Below, piece by piece: positions 47,853-58,119 of a stretch of DNA of 64,000 nucleotides (positions within the stretch are counted from its first letter, which is position 1; the number at the start of each line of letters is the position of its first letter). Source of the DNA: Sphingobium soli (GTDB lineage Bacteria > Pseudomonadota > Alphaproteobacteria > Sphingomonadales > Sphingomonadaceae); the NCBI RefSeq assembly GCF_020782245.1, contig NZ_JAJGNP010000001.1, positions 124,001-188,000 of the forward strand, written 5' to 3'. The notes below the pieces were generated by a model, which saw only the letters and a list, made by a program, of their open reading frames with translations, made no database searches and had not been told where the DNA came from. The position numbers and the translations under genes are program-made.

Positions 47853-48566
47853 TCAGTTGACGACCAGACAGCTTTCCCCCGCCACCTTCAACCGACCGCA
47901 GATGGTCGCCGCCTGCGCCCCGGCGCTGGCGCGAAGGCGATAGACAGTGCCGCCACCGACCTCGGCCGATTCCACGGTCATCGCCAGCGGCGCCAGATAG
48001 GCGAAACGCTTTGACAGCCGACCCCAGGCGTCCTTGGCCCCCGATGCGCTGCCATAAGCGCCCAGCTGGATCGTACCGCCTGTTGCCTTGGCCTGCTTGA
48101 CCGGTGCAGCCTGTTGCGACGTTTCATCAGTCACCGGCGCAGAAACGCTCTGCCCTGCCTTGGGCGCGACGGAAGGTTTGGCATTGCCCGGTGCGGGCGC
48201 AGTGCCGGTGATGGGCGCTTCGGGCACGCGGCTGGGGTCGATGCGCCCATCGCGCGCGACGCCTTCGCTTGCGGCAAAACTGGCGTCGCCTTCGCCGGCA
48301 AATTTGCGGGCGTCAGCCTCGTTCGCGGGAATCTTGTAATTGCCTTCGGGCGCGGCGATCAGTTCGCCAGCGCCGCCCGCGCCATTGCGATTCTGCGCCC
48401 ACCAGATGCCCGCGACGACTCCGCCGATCAGCAGCAGGCCAAGCAGGATCAGTCCGAGCATGCGAAGCGGCGAAATCCGCTCCTCCTCCTCATCGATTGC
48501 CGGTTCCAGCCAGGGCAGCCGATCGTCATCGTCCAGATCGAGTCGGCCCCGCGCATAATCGCCCAT
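47853..48566 (-). CDS. SPOR-domain membrane protein
   Basis: 237 residues. A cytoplasmic acidic head (LDLDDDDRLPWLEP), one transmembrane helix (about residues 36-57, MLGLILLGLLLIGGVVAGI), a long Ala/Pro/Ser-rich periplasmic linker, and a C-terminal SPOR domain (about 165-237, IQLGAYGSASGAKDAWGRL). SPOR domains bind denuded septal peptidoglycan. The layout resembles FtsN-like or DamX-like proteins. It lies between argS and nagZ, a common alphaproteobacterial order. Confidence 0.9.
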   Translation of the reverse strand: MGDYARGRLDLDDDDRLPWLEPAIDEEEERISPLRMLGLILLGLLLIGGVVAGIWWAQNRNGAGGAGELIAAPEGNYKIPANEADARKFAGEGDASFAASEGVARDGRIDPSRVPEAPITGTAPAPGNAKPSVAPKAGQSVSAPVTDETSQQAAPVKQAKATGGTIQLGAYGSASGAKDAWGRLSKRFAYLAPLAMTVESAEVGGGTVYRLRASAGAQAATICGRLKVAGESCLVVN

Positions 48567-48585
48567 CGTCAGAATTTCCCGTCCA

Positions 48586-50313
48586 TCACTGCATTTCAGT
48601 CAGCGCGGCCACGCCCATCAGCGCCAGCCCGTTGCGGATAATCTGCCCTATTCCCTGCGCCAGGGAAAGGCGCGTAGCAGTCAGCGCCGGATCGTCGGCG
48701 CGGATGACGCGTGCGCCCGGATCGTCATTGCCCATATTCCACCAGCCATGAAATGCCGAGGCCAGATCATTGAGATAGAAGGCAATTCTATGTGGTTCGC
48801 GCGCTTGTGCCGCGCCTTCGACGACGCGGGGAAACTGCGCGGCGAGCTTGACCAGGCTCAGCTCCGCCGTCCCAAGTAGGGACAGGTCAGGCGCGGGCAG
48901 CGCGATACCAGCCTCTTCAGCGCGACGTCCGAGCGAGGAAATGCGGGCATGTGCATATTGGACGTAGAAGACCGGATTGTCCTTCGACGCCTCCACCACC
49001 TTGGCGAAATCGAAATCCATCTGCGCATCGGCCTTGCGTGTCAGCATGGTGAAGCGGACGACATCCTTGCCCACTTCCTGCACAACATCGGCCAGAGTCA
49101 CGAAATTGCCCGCGCGCTTGGACATTTTCACCGGTTCGCCGTCGCGCAGCAGGCGGACCATCTGAATGAGCTTGACGTCGAACCGCGCCCTGCCCTCGGT
49201 AAGGGCGGCCACGGCGGCCTGGATGCGCTTGACCGTGCCGGCATGGTCCGCGCCCCAAATGTCGATCAGTTGATCGGCCGACTGCGCCTTCTGGAAATGA
49301 TAGGCCATGTCGGCACCGAAATAGGTCCATGCGCCGTTCGACTTCTTGATCGGGCGGTCCTGATCGTCGCCGAACTTGGTGGAGCGGAACAGCGGCAGTT
49401 CCACCGGTTCCCAATCATCGGGCAATTCGCCCTTGGGCGCTTCCAGCACGCCGTCATAGACCAGGTCATGCGCGCGCAGCCAGGCTTCCGCCTCGGCCGG
49501 CTTGCCCGCCGCCTGCAATTCCGCCTCCGACGAAAAAATATCATGGTGGATGCCGAGCAGCGCCAGATCACTCCGGATCATGTCCATCATCTTCGCCACG
49601 GCGAAGGTGCGGAATGTCACCAGCCAGTCGGATTCGGGCGCACCAGCGAAACGGTCGCCATATTCGGCAGCCAGCGCGTGGGCCACCGGGACCAGATAAT
49701 CGCCGGGATAAAGCCCTTCGGGGATCGCGCCGACATCCTCGCCCAGCGCCTCGCGGTAACGCAGATGCGCCGACCGGGCGAGCACGTCCACCTGACCGCC
49801 GGCATCATTGATATAATATTCGCGGATCACCTTGTGCCCGGCATATTCGAGCAGGGTCGCAAGCGCGTCGCCGACCACCGCGCCCCGGCAATGGCCCATA
49901 TGCATGGGGCCGGTGGGGTTGGCCGACACATATTCGACATTGACGCTGACGCCCTGTCCCAGAGCGGACCGACCATAGTCGGCGCCATCGGCATGGATCG
50001 CGGCCAGTTCCGCACGCCAGGTCGCGTCTGTCAGCGTCATGTTGATGAAGCCAGGCCCGGCGATCGCGGCGCTTGTCACCTCATCCAGCGCTTGAAGCTT
50101 GGCCACGATCGCTTCGGCCAGAGCGCGCGGGTTCGTGCCAGCCGGCTTGGCCAGCACCATCGCGGCGTTGGTGGCTAGGTCGCCGTGGTTGGAATCGCGC
50201 GGCGGCTCGACGGTGACAGGTTTGCGATTGAGGCCGGCGGGCAGAACGCCGTCAGCCTCAAGCGCGTCGAGCACGGCATCGAGATGGGCGGTGAAACGAG
50301 TGTAGAGAGACAC
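48586..50313 (-). CDS. argS: Arginyl-tRNA synthetase
   Basis: 575 residues, class I. GTG start at 50313 after AGGAAC. Motifs: the HIGH-like HMGHCRGAVVGDAL preceded by SANPTGP, KMSKRAGNF (KMSKS-type loop), and the C-terminal anticodon-binding DALR domain. The product charges the tRNA-Arg species, including the CCT isoacceptor at 21.4 kb. It is followed on the same strand by the SPOR gene, 19 bases away. A REP-like repeat lies upstream. Confidence 0.97.
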   Translation of the reverse strand: MSLYTRFTAHLDAVLDALEADGVLPAGLNRKPVTVEPPRDSNHGDLATNAAMVLAKPAGTNPRALAEAIVAKLQALDEVTSAAIAGPGFINMTLTDATWRAELAAIHADGADYGRSALGQGVSVNVEYVSANPTGPMHMGHCRGAVVGDALATLLEYAGHKVIREYYINDAGGQVDVLARSAHLRYREALGEDVGAIPEGLYPGDYLVPVAHALAAEYGDRFAGAPESDWLVTFRTFAVAKMMDMIRSDLALLGIHHDIFSSEAELQAAGKPAEAEAWLRAHDLVYDGVLEAPKGELPDDWEPVELPLFRSTKFGDDQDRPIKKSNGAWTYFGADMAYHFQKAQSADQLIDIWGADHAGTVKRIQAAVAALTEGRARFDVKLIQMVRLLRDGEPVKMSKRAGNFVTLADVVQEVGKDVVRFTMLTRKADAQMDFDFAKVVEASKDNPVFYVQYAHARISSLGRRAEEAGIALPAPDLSLLGTAELSLVKLAAQFPRVVEGAAQAREPHRIAFYLNDLASAFHGWWNMGNDDPGARVIRADDPALTATRLSLAQGIGQIIRNGLALMGVAALTEMQ

Positions 50314-50341
50314 GGGACAGTTCCTCGAAAAGCTAAAGACC

Positions 50342-50418
50342 CGTTCGGGCTGAGCCTGCCGAAGCCCTGCACTTTCTTGGACAAGAAGAACAGCCCATCG
50401 ACAAGCTGAGGGCGAACG
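50342..50418. repeat. REP-like inverted repeat upstream of argS
   Basis: CGTTCGGGCTGAGCCTGCC at 50342 onward pairs imperfectly with the CATCGACAAGCTGAGGGCG arm at 50396-50418; a small inner hairpin TTCTT-GGAC-AAGAA lies between. The outer arms share the motif seen at 1801 and 9608. Confidence 0.65.
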
Positions 50419-50433
50419 AAACTGAGTTCGCTC

Positions 50434-51072
50434 CTAGCGCGTGGCGTTATATCGAAGCTGATCCTGGGTCAGGTTGAAACCCACGAGCAGTTCGAAGCTG
50501 GTGCGCTGCAACGCGGTCTTGACGTCTGGCTGGGCGAACGGGTCGATCGCGGCATCGGCATCACCGGCCTTGCGCTTCTGGGTGATCTTCTGTTGGATTT
50601 CCGCCGGCAGGGTGGCCGCGCTCTTGTTCACATAGGAACCGGCCTTGGCCTGCGCGCTGGCGCGATACTGACCCGGCGCGAAGTCCAGCGTCACCTCACC
50701 GATGCGCTTGGCAACCACGGCGCTACCGCCCTGCACCACCGCCGAGAAATAAGGCAGGACAACCTGCCGCGCCCCGCCGGCATCGGTGCGGCGGGCGTTC
50801 ACGGTAAAGGTCGCTTCGGTGTAGAATTGGTCGCCATCCGCGCAGGTCGAACGCAGGTCAGTGATGTTCGCCACGACATCGATCGCCGATGCGTCGGTGC
50901 TGTTTGCCGGGTTGAACACGGTGATGTCGCCAGTCTGCGCCGGGATCGCCGCCGTGGGGCAGGCTGATCGCACAGCGACGATGCCGCCCGTCGCGTCGAT
51001 CTCGCCGCGCCGCGAGCAGCCTGCCAGAGCGAGCGCCAGCATGGCGGTCAGGGCGATCGAAGAAGTTTTCAC
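50434..51072 (-). CDS. Hypothetical lipoprotein
   Basis: 212 residues. The GTG at 51072 follows AAGGA and gives [18 protein letters not shown], a lipoprotein signal with lipobox LAGC; upstream in-frame codons would mask it. The mature part has [19 protein letters not shown] and a beta-rich core with a [19 protein letters not shown] segment, ending with a polar tail and no further membrane segment. I do not recognise a characterised family. It is divergent from ispH, with 134 bases between starts. Confidence 0.75.
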   Translation of the reverse strand: MKTSSIALTAMLALALAGCSRRGEIDATGGIVAVRSACPTAAIPAQTGDITVFNPANSTDASAIDVVANITDLRSTCADGDQFYTEATFTVNARRTDAGGARQVVLPYFSAVVQGGSAVVAKRIGEVTLDFAPGQYRASAQAKAGSYVNKSAATLPAEIQQKITQKRKAGDADAAIDPFAQPDVKTALQRTSFELLVGFNLTQDQLRYNATR

Positions 51073-51206
51073 AGGCAGATATTCCTTGGCGGGGCCGGAA
51101 GTGTCGCGCTTCCTTATCCATCCGCCGCCCGCCACGCAACTGCAAGCAAGGCGCTTTCGCGTCGCGCCCCTTTCCTCCGCCGCGCCATTCGCCTAAGCGG
51201 ACAGGC

Positions 51207-52166
51207 ATGACGCACGCGCCTGAAGCTCTTCGCCCAATGACCCTTTTGATCGCCGCTCCTCGCGGTTTCTGCGCAGGGGTCGACCGCGCCATCGTCATCG
51301 TCGAGCGCGCGATCGAGAAATATGGCGCGCCTGTCTATGTCCGTCATGAAATCGTCCATAACAAATATGTCGTGGACAGCCTGAAGGCCAAGGGCGCGAT
51401 CTTCGTTGAAGAGCTGGATCAGGTGCCCGACGGCGTGCCGGTCGTCTTTTCCGCCCACGGCGTGCCCAAGGCCGTGCCGGAAAGGGCCCAGGAACGTGGC
51501 CTGGACTATCTGGACGCCACCTGCCCGCTCGTCAGCAAGGTGCATCGCCAGGCGGAACGGCAGGTCGCAAGCGGCCGGCATATCCTGTTCATCGGGCACA
51601 AGGGCCATCCCGAAGTGATCGGCACATTTGGCCAGGTGCCCGACGGATCGATGACGTTGATCGAAACGGTCGAGGATGTGGCGCGCTTCGCGCCCATCGA
51701 TCCCGACAATCTGGCCTTTCTCACCCAGACCACATTGTCGGTGGATGACACGGCTGCCATCGTCGCGGCGCTGCAAGAACGCTTTCCCTCCATTGCCGCG
51801 CCAAGAGGAGAGGATATCTGCTATGCGACCTCCAACCGCCAGACAGCCGTCAAGGCGATCGCCGGGCGATGCGACGCTCTTTACGTGATCGGTGCGCCCA
51901 ACAGTTCCAATTCGCTGCGCCTGGTGGAAGTCGCCGAACGCGAAGGCACGCCCGCACGCCTGATCCAGCGTGCAGACGAGGTCGATTTCGCCTGGCTCGA
52001 TTCCATCGGCACATTGGGATTGACGGCCGGCGCGTCCGCGCCGGAAATTTTGGTGCGCGAAGTGGTTGAGCGCATCGCCACCCGCTATGACGTAACCGAG
52101 GAACAGGTCGAAACGGCGCGGGAAACCATTTCCTTCAAGCTGCCACGCGGTCTGGAACATGCATAG
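51207..52166 (+). CDS. ispH: 4-hydroxy-3-methylbut-2-enyl diphosphate reductase
   Basis: 319 residues. The terminal MEP-pathway enzyme, an iron-sulfur reductase that makes IPP and DMAPP. The three cluster cysteines are in [23 protein letters not shown] and APNSSNS-adjacent VIGAPNS context; [13 protein letters not shown] and [12 protein letters not shown] motifs are present. ATG 51207 or 51237 could start it. It heads ispH-thrB-rnhA on the plus strand. Confidence 0.96.
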   Translation: MTHAPEALRPMTLLIAAPRGFCAGVDRAIVIVERAIEKYGAPVYVRHEIVHNKYVVDSLKAKGAIFVEELDQVPDGVPVVFSAHGVPKAVPERAQERGLDYLDATCPLVSKVHRQAERQVASGRHILFIGHKGHPEVIGTFGQVPDGSMTLIETVEDVARFAPIDPDNLAFLTQTTLSVDDTAAIVAALQERFPSIAAPRGEDICYATSNRQTAVKAIAGRCDALYVIGAPNSSNSLRLVEVAEREGTPARLIQRADEVDFAWLDSIGTLGLTAGASAPEILVREVVERIATRYDVTEEQVETARETISFKLPRGLEHA

Positions 52167-52221
52167 GGCGCCAACCCGCCTGTCCGCGTCTATCTGCTTT
52201 CCCTATCAAGGCTGACCGCCC

Positions 52222-53205
52222 ATGGCCGTTTATACCCATGTCCCTGCCGAAGACATCGACGTCTTTCTGGCGCGCTACGACGCCGGGCGGCTGGTGTCGG
52301 CCAAGGGGATCGCCGAGGGGGTCGAAAATAGCAATTACTTGCTCGAAACGACGGGCAGCACGGATCAAGGCGATGGCCAGCGGTTCATTCTGACGCTCTA
52401 TGAAAAGCGCGTGGACGAAGCCGATCTGCCTTTTTTCATGGACCTGCTCGACCATCTGAGCGTGCGAGGTTGCCGCGTGCCGCGCTTCATCCCCGACCGC
52501 GAAGGCCACCGCCTCCAGCATCTCGCCGGGCGCCCCGCGTGCCTGATCGAATTTCTGACTGGCATCAGCGTGACCGAACCGACCGCGGCTCAGGCCCAAG
52601 CGGCAGGCATGGCGCTGGGCGACTTGCACAAGGCGGCGCAGGGATTTTTGCTCGAGCGGCCCAACCGGCTGGATAAAAGGGGCTGGCATAGGCTGGCCGC
52701 GCGTTGTGGCAAGGATCTCGATCAGATCGAGGCCGGCCTTGCGCAGCGTGTCAGCGACGAACTGAATTGGCTGGATGCGCATTGGCCCGAAGACCTGCCG
52801 CAGTCGGTGATCCACGCCGACCTGTTCCCCGATAATGTGCTGATGCTGGGAGAGCAGGTGACAGGCCTTATCGACTTCTATTTCAGCTGCACCGACATTC
52901 GCGCCTATGATCTGGCGGTGACGCACAGCGCCTGGTGCTTCAGCAATGACGGCAAAACCTTTTTTGGCGACCGGGCGGCGGCATTGGGCATGGGTTATGA
53001 CCAAGCCCATGGCCTGACGCCGGCCGAGCGGGCCGCCTTCCCGATCCTGTGTCGCGGCGCCGCGCTCCGTTTCCTGCTGACGCGCGCCTATGACTGGATC
53101 AATACGCCAGCCGACGCGCTGGTGACGCGCAAGGATCCGCTCGCCTATCGGCGGCGGCTGGATTTCTATGCCGGCGCAAACGCAGCGGAGTTGCTGGGCG
53201 CATGA
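52222..53205 (+). CDS. thrB: Homoserine kinase (ThrB2, APH-like fold)
   Basis: 327 residues. Phosphorylates homoserine on the way to threonine; this is the aminoglycoside-phosphotransferase-like type of alphaproteobacteria and pseudomonads, not the GHMP type. Visible: [16 protein letters not shown], the catalytic [14 protein letters not shown] and metal-binding [19 protein letters not shown]. Its stop overlaps the rnhA start by 4 bases. It follows ispH by 55 bases. Confidence 0.94.
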   Translation: MAVYTHVPAEDIDVFLARYDAGRLVSAKGIAEGVENSNYLLETTGSTDQGDGQRFILTLYEKRVDEADLPFFMDLLDHLSVRGCRVPRFIPDREGHRLQHLAGRPACLIEFLTGISVTEPTAAQAQAAGMALGDLHKAAQGFLLERPNRLDKRGWHRLAARCGKDLDQIEAGLAQRVSDELNWLDAHWPEDLPQSVIHADLFPDNVLMLGEQVTGLIDFYFSCTDIRAYDLAVTHSAWCFSNDGKTFFGDRAAALGMGYDQAHGLTPAERAAFPILCRGAALRFLLTRAYDWINTPADALVTRKDPLAYRRRLDFYAGANAAELLGA

Positions 53206-53648
53206 GCGATCTTCCCCAGGTCGAGATTTTCACCGATGGCGCGTGCAAGGGTAATCCCGGCCCCGGCGGATGGGGTGCGGTGCTGCGTTTTGGCGACACG
53301 GAAAAGGAAATTTCTGGCGGCGAGGCGCAGACGACCAACAACCGCATGGAAATGACGGCGGCGCTTGAGGCGCTCAACCTGTTGAAAAAACCGTGCGCGG
53401 TGACGCTTTATACCGACAGCAAATATGTCATGGATGGCATCACCAAATGGGTGTTCGGCTGGCAGAAAAAGGGCTGGCGCACCGCCGACAATAAGCCGGT
53501 AAAGAATGTCGAGATTTGGCAGAACTTGGTCAAGGCAGCCGCGCGTCACCAGATGACATGGAAATGGGTGAAGGGCCATGCCGGCCATCCTGAAAATGAG
53601 CGCGCCGACCAGCTTGCCAGTGCAGCCGCCGAGACGTTCCGTCGCTGA
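53202..53648 (+). CDS. rnhA: Ribonuclease HI
   Basis: 148 residues. Cuts RNA in RNA-DNA hybrids. The four acidic catalytic residues are visible: Asp in [15 protein letters not shown], Glu in [13 protein letters not shown], Asp in [12 protein letters not shown], and Asp in NERADQLA after the GHAGHP handle. Coupled to thrB by an ATGA overlap, an order common in alphaproteobacteria. Confidence 0.97.
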   Translation: MSDLPQVEIFTDGACKGNPGPGGWGAVLRFGDTEKEISGGEAQTTNNRMEMTAALEALNLLKKPCAVTLYTDSKYVMDGITKWVFGWQKKGWRTADNKPVKNVEIWQNLVKAAARHQMTWKWVKGHAGHPENERADQLASAAAETFRR

Positions 53649-53706
53649 TTCCGTCGCTGATATAGTGGGCGACCCTTCCTAGCGGCCCAGGAGCGTTGAA
53701 AGATGA

Positions 53707-53742
53707 CCTGACGGAGCCTTGCCGACGTAAGGCTCCATCAGG
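53707..53742. terminator. Strong hairpin between rnhA and the convergent DUF885 gene
   Basis: CCTGACGGAGCCTT (53707-53720) pairs with AAGGCTCCATCAGG (53729-53742), 14 base pairs with one mismatch, 8-base loop. No long T-tract; the position between convergent genes favours a terminator. Confidence 0.5.
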
Positions 53743-53753
53743 CCATGTCTTTG

Positions 53754-55568
53754 TCAGGCGATGCCCGCGCGCCGGCGCACTGTCTGTTTCAATATGTCGA
53801 GGGGCATCGCGCCAAGCGTGAGCACTTCGTGGAACTGCTTGATGTCGAAGGCGGCACCCTGGCGCTGCTTGGCCTCCTCACGCAGGTCATTCCAGACGGT
53901 ATGGCCGATTTTGTAGCTGCACGCCTGGCCCGGCCACACCGTATATCGATCAATCTCTCCCTGGCTTCGTCCGCGCGCGATGCCAGTCGTAGCGATCAGG
54001 AAGTCCGTAGCCTTTTCACGGCTCCAGCGTTTGGCGTGCATCCCTGAGTCAACCACCAGACGGGTCGCGCGGAACAGCAGCGATTGCAGATAGCCCACCT
54101 GACCCAGCGGATCGCCTTCATACATGCCCATTTCGTCGGCCAGCTGTTCTGAATAGAGCGCCCAGCCTTCCGAGTAACCGCTATAGCCACCGCGCCGTCG
54201 GATCAGCGGAATGGCATCGGACTCCAGCGCGACCGATACCTGAAGATGGTGCCCCGGCACGGCCTCATGATGGGTCAGCGTCGCGAGGCCGAATTTCGGC
54301 CGATCGAACGTGTCACGCAGGTTGATATAGTAGATGGCCGGACGTGAGCCATCGAGAGAGGCGTTCTGGTAGTAACCGCCCGGCGCGCCCGCCTGGATCG
54401 TCACCGGCACGCGGCGCACCTCGACTGGTGCCTTGGGCAGCGTATTGACCGAAAAGGCTTCGGGCAGACGCTTGCTCATGGCAATGATCTGGCGATTGAG
54501 CTGGGCCAGCAAGGCCTCACGGCCCGGGTCGGTGTTGGGATAAAGCTGGTCAGGTCGCTTGTTGAGCGCCACCAGCCGCTCGCCGACGCTGCCCTGGGTC
54601 ATCCCCTCGCCTTTCAGGATGCCGTCGATCCGGCTGCTGATCTGCGCAACCTGATCGAGGCCAATGCGGTGAATTTCATCGCCGGTCAGCTTGGTCGTCG
54701 TCGCCGCCTCCGCGGCGTTCGCGTAGAATTGCTCGCCATCGGGCAAACGCCAGCAGCCTGCATCATGCACCGCCTTTGCCCGCAAATCCTTAACCAGGGC
54801 GCGCTGGCGATCGACAGCGGGGAAGATGCTTTCCGCCACGATCTTCTCGGCCTGCGCCGCGCGCTCTGGCGGCAGGCCTGCATCTTTGAGTTTCTTGACG
54901 AAAGATGTGACGAGCACCGTCTGCGCCGCTGGCTGGTCGCGCAAAGCAGCCTGCATCTTCATTGTCGTGTCGAGAATATAGTCGGGTGCGAAGACGCCAC
55001 GGGCGGCGTCAGCTTTCTGCCGTTCCAGTTCGCCGTCCATCGCGGCCGGAAAGGCCTCCAGGCGCGACAGATAGGCGTCGGCATCGGCAGCATCCTTCAC
55101 CCGATGCTGCGAATCAAGGAAATCGGGAATTTCGCGATAGCTGCCGGTCAGCTGTGAAAGAATATAGGGTGCGTAACGGCCCATGGTTTCCCCATAGCCA
55201 AATTGTTCGCCGCCCAGCGTCCGATCGAACTGATAGGACAGAACATCATAATCGAGTTGGCTGGAGTCGCTGAGTTTCGAACGATCGACGCTGGCAAGCC
55301 GTTGCGCCTGCGCCTTCACGCGCGCCATGTCCTTGGCCACGCCAGCAGCGCTGGTATCGCTCAGTTGCCCACGCAGAGCGGCGCGCGGCCCGGTGTCGAG
55401 GCCAAGACGCGTTGCGCTTTCCGGCGACGATTCGAGCCGCTCATAGAAAAACTGGTCGAGCATGGCGCGGAATTGCGTGTCGGCGCTTCCGGTTTGCGCA
55501 AAGAGATTGGGCGTGGCCGCAGCAATGGCGCTGGCGCCGCTGGTGGCGAGAAATTGGCGTCGGTTCAC
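53754..55568 (-). CDS. DUF885 family protein with Tat signal
   Basis: 604 residues from GTG 55568, which makes the N-terminus NRRQFLATSGASAIAAATP, a twin-arginine (Tat) signal followed by a hydrophobic stretch. The DUF885 core has THHEAVPGHHLQVSVALE and EGWALYSEQLADEMG near the C-terminus; this pattern is metallopeptidase-like, and characterised relatives are few. A periplasmic location is predicted. Tat export would fit a protein folded with a metal before export. It is convergent with rnhA and divergent from the GST gene. Confidence 0.87.
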   Translation of the reverse strand: MNRRQFLATSGASAIAAATPNLFAQTGSADTQFRAMLDQFFYERLESSPESATRLGLDTGPRAALRGQLSDTSAAGVAKDMARVKAQAQRLASVDRSKLSDSSQLDYDVLSYQFDRTLGGEQFGYGETMGRYAPYILSQLTGSYREIPDFLDSQHRVKDAADADAYLSRLEAFPAAMDGELERQKADAARGVFAPDYILDTTMKMQAALRDQPAAQTVLVTSFVKKLKDAGLPPERAAQAEKIVAESIFPAVDRQRALVKDLRAKAVHDAGCWRLPDGEQFYANAAEAATTTKLTGDEIHRIGLDQVAQISSRIDGILKGEGMTQGSVGERLVALNKRPDQLYPNTDPGREALLAQLNRQIIAMSKRLPEAFSVNTLPKAPVEVRRVPVTIQAGAPGGYYQNASLDGSRPAIYYINLRDTFDRPKFGLATLTHHEAVPGHHLQVSVALESDAIPLIRRRGGYSGYSEGWALYSEQLADEMGMYEGDPLGQVGYLQSLLFRATRLVVDSGMHAKRWSREKATDFLIATTGIARGRSQGEIDRYTVWPGQACSYKIGHTVWNDLREEAKQRQGAAFDIKQFHEVLTLGAMPLDILKQTVRRRAGIA

Positions 55569-55771
55569 GACTGGACAACTCCATATTGGGGAGGAAGCGA
55601 CACAAATGCATCGCCTGGGGTGCCATCCTTGTGCCGTTGGATCAGGCATTTGGCTAGGGGCGTAGCCCATGCAAACATGATCCGCTTCCCGAAGGTCCGA
55701 ATGGTTACGGCTATATCGGGCTGTGCCGATCCGCTATGCCGCCCCCACAAAATGCACCGGAGCATCGCGTC

Positions 55772-56458
55772 ATGACCTACACGCTCATCACCGCAAATCG
55801 CAATTACAGCAGTTGGTCGCTGCGCCCGTGGATTTTGATGAAGGCGCTAGGCGTGTCGTTCGACGATCGGATCGAGCCGTTCGTGGCCGCCAGCAACTAC
55901 GCGGCCTTCCGCAGCTTTTCACCCACGGGCCAAGTGCCCGCGCTGATCGATGGCGATAGGACTGTCTGGGATTCCCTTGGCATCACACTTTACCTCGCCG
56001 ATCGCCACGCCGGCGTCTGGCCGGCGGACGAAGCAGCCCGCGCCTTTGCCCAATGCGCGGTGGCCGAAATGCACAGCGGATTTGCCACACTGCGCAGCGA
56101 TTGCCCGATGAATGTGGGTGTACGGGTAGAGCCGCATATCCATTCCCCCGCACTGGGACGGGATATCGCCCGCGTGCGCGAATTGTGGGAACAGGGGCTG
56201 GAGCGGTTCGGCGGGCCTTTCCTGGCAGGCGCAGCCTTCACGGCGATCGACGCATTTTACGCTCCCGTCGCATTCCGGGTGCGCAGCTATGGCCTTGATG
56301 TCGGTCCGGCAGCACAGGGATGGGTCGATCATATGCTGAGCCATCCCGCGATGAAGCAGTGGGAGATGGAAGCTCTCGCCGAAACCTGGCGCGAGGAAAG
56401 CCATGAGGCGGAGATCGGCAGCGCGGGCAGGATCATCGCCGATTATCGGGACGGATGA
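55772..56458 (+). CDS. Glutathione S-transferase family protein
   Basis: 228 residues from ATG 55772 (MTYTLITANRNYSSWSLRPW). The thioredoxin-like domain (residues about 1-80) has NYSSWSLRPW, the GST-type active Ser-rich loop, and SPTGQVPALIDGD with the cis-Pro and the following SLGIT glutathione-binding residues; an all-helical domain follows. The NxxYSSWSLR form occurs in a bacterial GST group often annotated as GST N-terminal. Isolated gene, 99 bases ahead of leuC. Substrate unknown. Confidence 0.87.
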   Translation: MTYTLITANRNYSSWSLRPWILMKALGVSFDDRIEPFVAASNYAAFRSFSPTGQVPALIDGDRTVWDSLGITLYLADRHAGVWPADEAARAFAQCAVAEMHSGFATLRSDCPMNVGVRVEPHIHSPALGRDIARVRELWEQGLERFGGPFLAGAAFTAIDAFYAPVAFRVRSYGLDVGPAAQGWVDHMLSHPAMKQWEMEALAETWREESHEAEIGSAGRIIADYRDG

Positions 56459-56557
56459 CAGCGGCGTAACTTTCTTGCCGCTCCCTGGGTAAAAACAGGA
56501 TATTTCGGTCGCATTCCCCCTTTTCCCTTTGGCGGGAGGGGTCTAGGGGGAAGCATC

Positions 56558-58009
56558 ATGGTTAAGCCTCGCACCCTTTATGAAAAAATCTGGGACGCGC
56601 ACGTCGTCGAGCGACGCCCCGATGGCACCTGCCTCATCTATATCGATCGTCACCTCGTCCATGAGGTGACAAGCCCGCAGGCGTTTGAAGGGCTTCGACT
56701 GGCCGGTCGCAAGGTGCGTCGTCCCGATCTGACGCTGGCCGTGCCCGACCATAATCTGCCCACCACGCCGCGCCGGGATGCTGCAGGCAATCGTGTTCCG
56801 ATTGCCGATCCGCAAAGCGCGCAGCAACTTGCTGCGCTGGAACGCAATGCACCGGAATTTGGCGTCCGCCTGATCGGCGACGCGGACCCTGAACAAGGGA
56901 TCGTGCATGTCGTCGGCCCGGAACAGGGCTTTACCCTGCCGGGCACCACATTGGTCTGCGGCGACAGCCACACCAGTTCGCACGGCGCGCTTGGTGCCTT
57001 GGCTTTTGGTATCGGCACCAGCGAGGTCGAGCATGTGCTGGCAACGCAGACCTTGCTGCTCAAGCAATCCAAGACCATGGAAGTGGTGGTCGAAGGCGAA
57101 CTCGCCCCCGGCGTTACGCCCAAGGATGTGGCGCTGGCGATCTGCGGTGCGATCGGCACGGCGGGGGGAACAGGCCATGTCATGGAATATCGCGGCTCGG
57201 TTTTCCGCGACATGTCGATCGAAGGGCGGCTGACCGTCGCCAACATGTCGATCGAAGCCGGCGCGCGTTCCGGCCTGTTTGCGCCTGATGACAAGACTTT
57301 CGCCTATCTGAAAGGTCGACCGATGGCCCCTGCGGGGGCGGATTGGGACGCCGCCGTCGCCTATTGGAAAACATTGGCCACCGACGAAGGCGCCTCCTTC
57401 GACAAGACGGTTGTGATCGACGCCGTCGATATCGTGCCCACCGTCACCTGGGGCACCAGCCCCGAAGACGTCGTGGCCATCACCGGTATCGTTCCCGACC
57501 CCGCCAGCTTCCAGGATGCCGCCAAGCAGGATGCGGCCCGCAAATCGCTGGATTATATGGGCCTCACCGCCGGGCAGCGTATGCAGGACGTTCCCATCGA
57601 ACATATCTTCATTGGCAGTTGCACCAACAGCCGGATTGAGGATCTGCGCGCCGCCGCCGCTTTGCTGAAAGGCCGTCATGTCGCGCCCGGCATCAAGCAT
57701 GCCATGGTCGTGCCCGGATCGGGCCTGGTCAAGGCGCAGGCGGAGGCCGAAGGGCTTGATCGCATATTCCTGGAGGCAGGCTTTGAATGGCGCGAGCCCG
57801 GCTGTTCCGCCTGTCTGGGCATGAACCCTGATAAAGTGCCGGCCGGTGAGCGCTGCGCGTCCACCAGCAATCGCAATTTCATGGGCCGCCAGGGACCGGG
57901 GTCACGCACGCATTTGGTTTCGCCCGCCATGGCCGCCGCCGCCGCCATCACGGGGCGGCTGACCGATGTTCGGGAATTGATGACGACAGAAAAGGGGATG
58001 GTCGCATGA
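56558..58009 (+). CDS. leuC: 3-isopropylmalate dehydratase, large subunit
   Basis: 483 residues. With LeuD it isomerises 2-isopropylmalate to 3-isopropylmalate in leucine synthesis, using a 4Fe-4S cluster. The cluster cysteines are in [14 protein letters not shown] and [29 protein letters not shown] is also present. It starts 4 bases after AGGGGGA-type sequence and overlaps the next small ORF by ATGA, which itself overlaps leuD, so leuC-small ORF-leuD are coupled. Confidence 0.96.
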   Translation: MVKPRTLYEKIWDAHVVERRPDGTCLIYIDRHLVHEVTSPQAFEGLRLAGRKVRRPDLTLAVPDHNLPTTPRRDAAGNRVPIADPQSAQQLAALERNAPEFGVRLIGDADPEQGIVHVVGPEQGFTLPGTTLVCGDSHTSSHGALGALAFGIGTSEVEHVLATQTLLLKQSKTMEVVVEGELAPGVTPKDVALAICGAIGTAGGTGHVMEYRGSVFRDMSIEGRLTVANMSIEAGARSGLFAPDDKTFAYLKGRPMAPAGADWDAAVAYWKTLATDEGASFDKTVVIDAVDIVPTVTWGTSPEDVVAITGIVPDPASFQDAAKQDAARKSLDYMGLTAGQRMQDVPIEHIFIGSCTNSRIEDLRAAAALLKGRHVAPGIKHAMVVPGSGLVKAQAEAEGLDRIFLEAGFEWREPGCSACLGMNPDKVPAGERCASTSNRNFMGRQGPGSRTHLVSPAMAAAAAITGRLTDVRELMTTEKGMVA

Positions 58010-58119
58010 AGAAGATTTTCTGGCTGCTGACAATGGGCGCATTGGCCAGCGCGGCGATGGCCGCGACGCTGGGCCGCGCCGAAGACACGCCGGCGTCCGA
58101 GGTTCAGAAGGCGAACTGA
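58006..58119 (+). CDS. 37-residue small protein coupled between leuC and leuD
   Basis: Begins ATG 58006, overlapping the leuC stop by ATGA, and ends TGA 58117-58119, overlapping the leuD ATG by one base (TGATG). It starts [20 protein letters not shown], a basic start plus hydrophobic stretch like a signal peptide or a short membrane helix, with a polar tail ending VQKAN. No family recognised. The exact double overlap is hard to explain unless it is translated. It may simply keep ribosomes moving from leuC to leuD, or be a small membrane protein. Confidence 0.6.
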   Translation: MKKIFWLLTMGALASAAMAATLGRAEDTPASEVQKAN

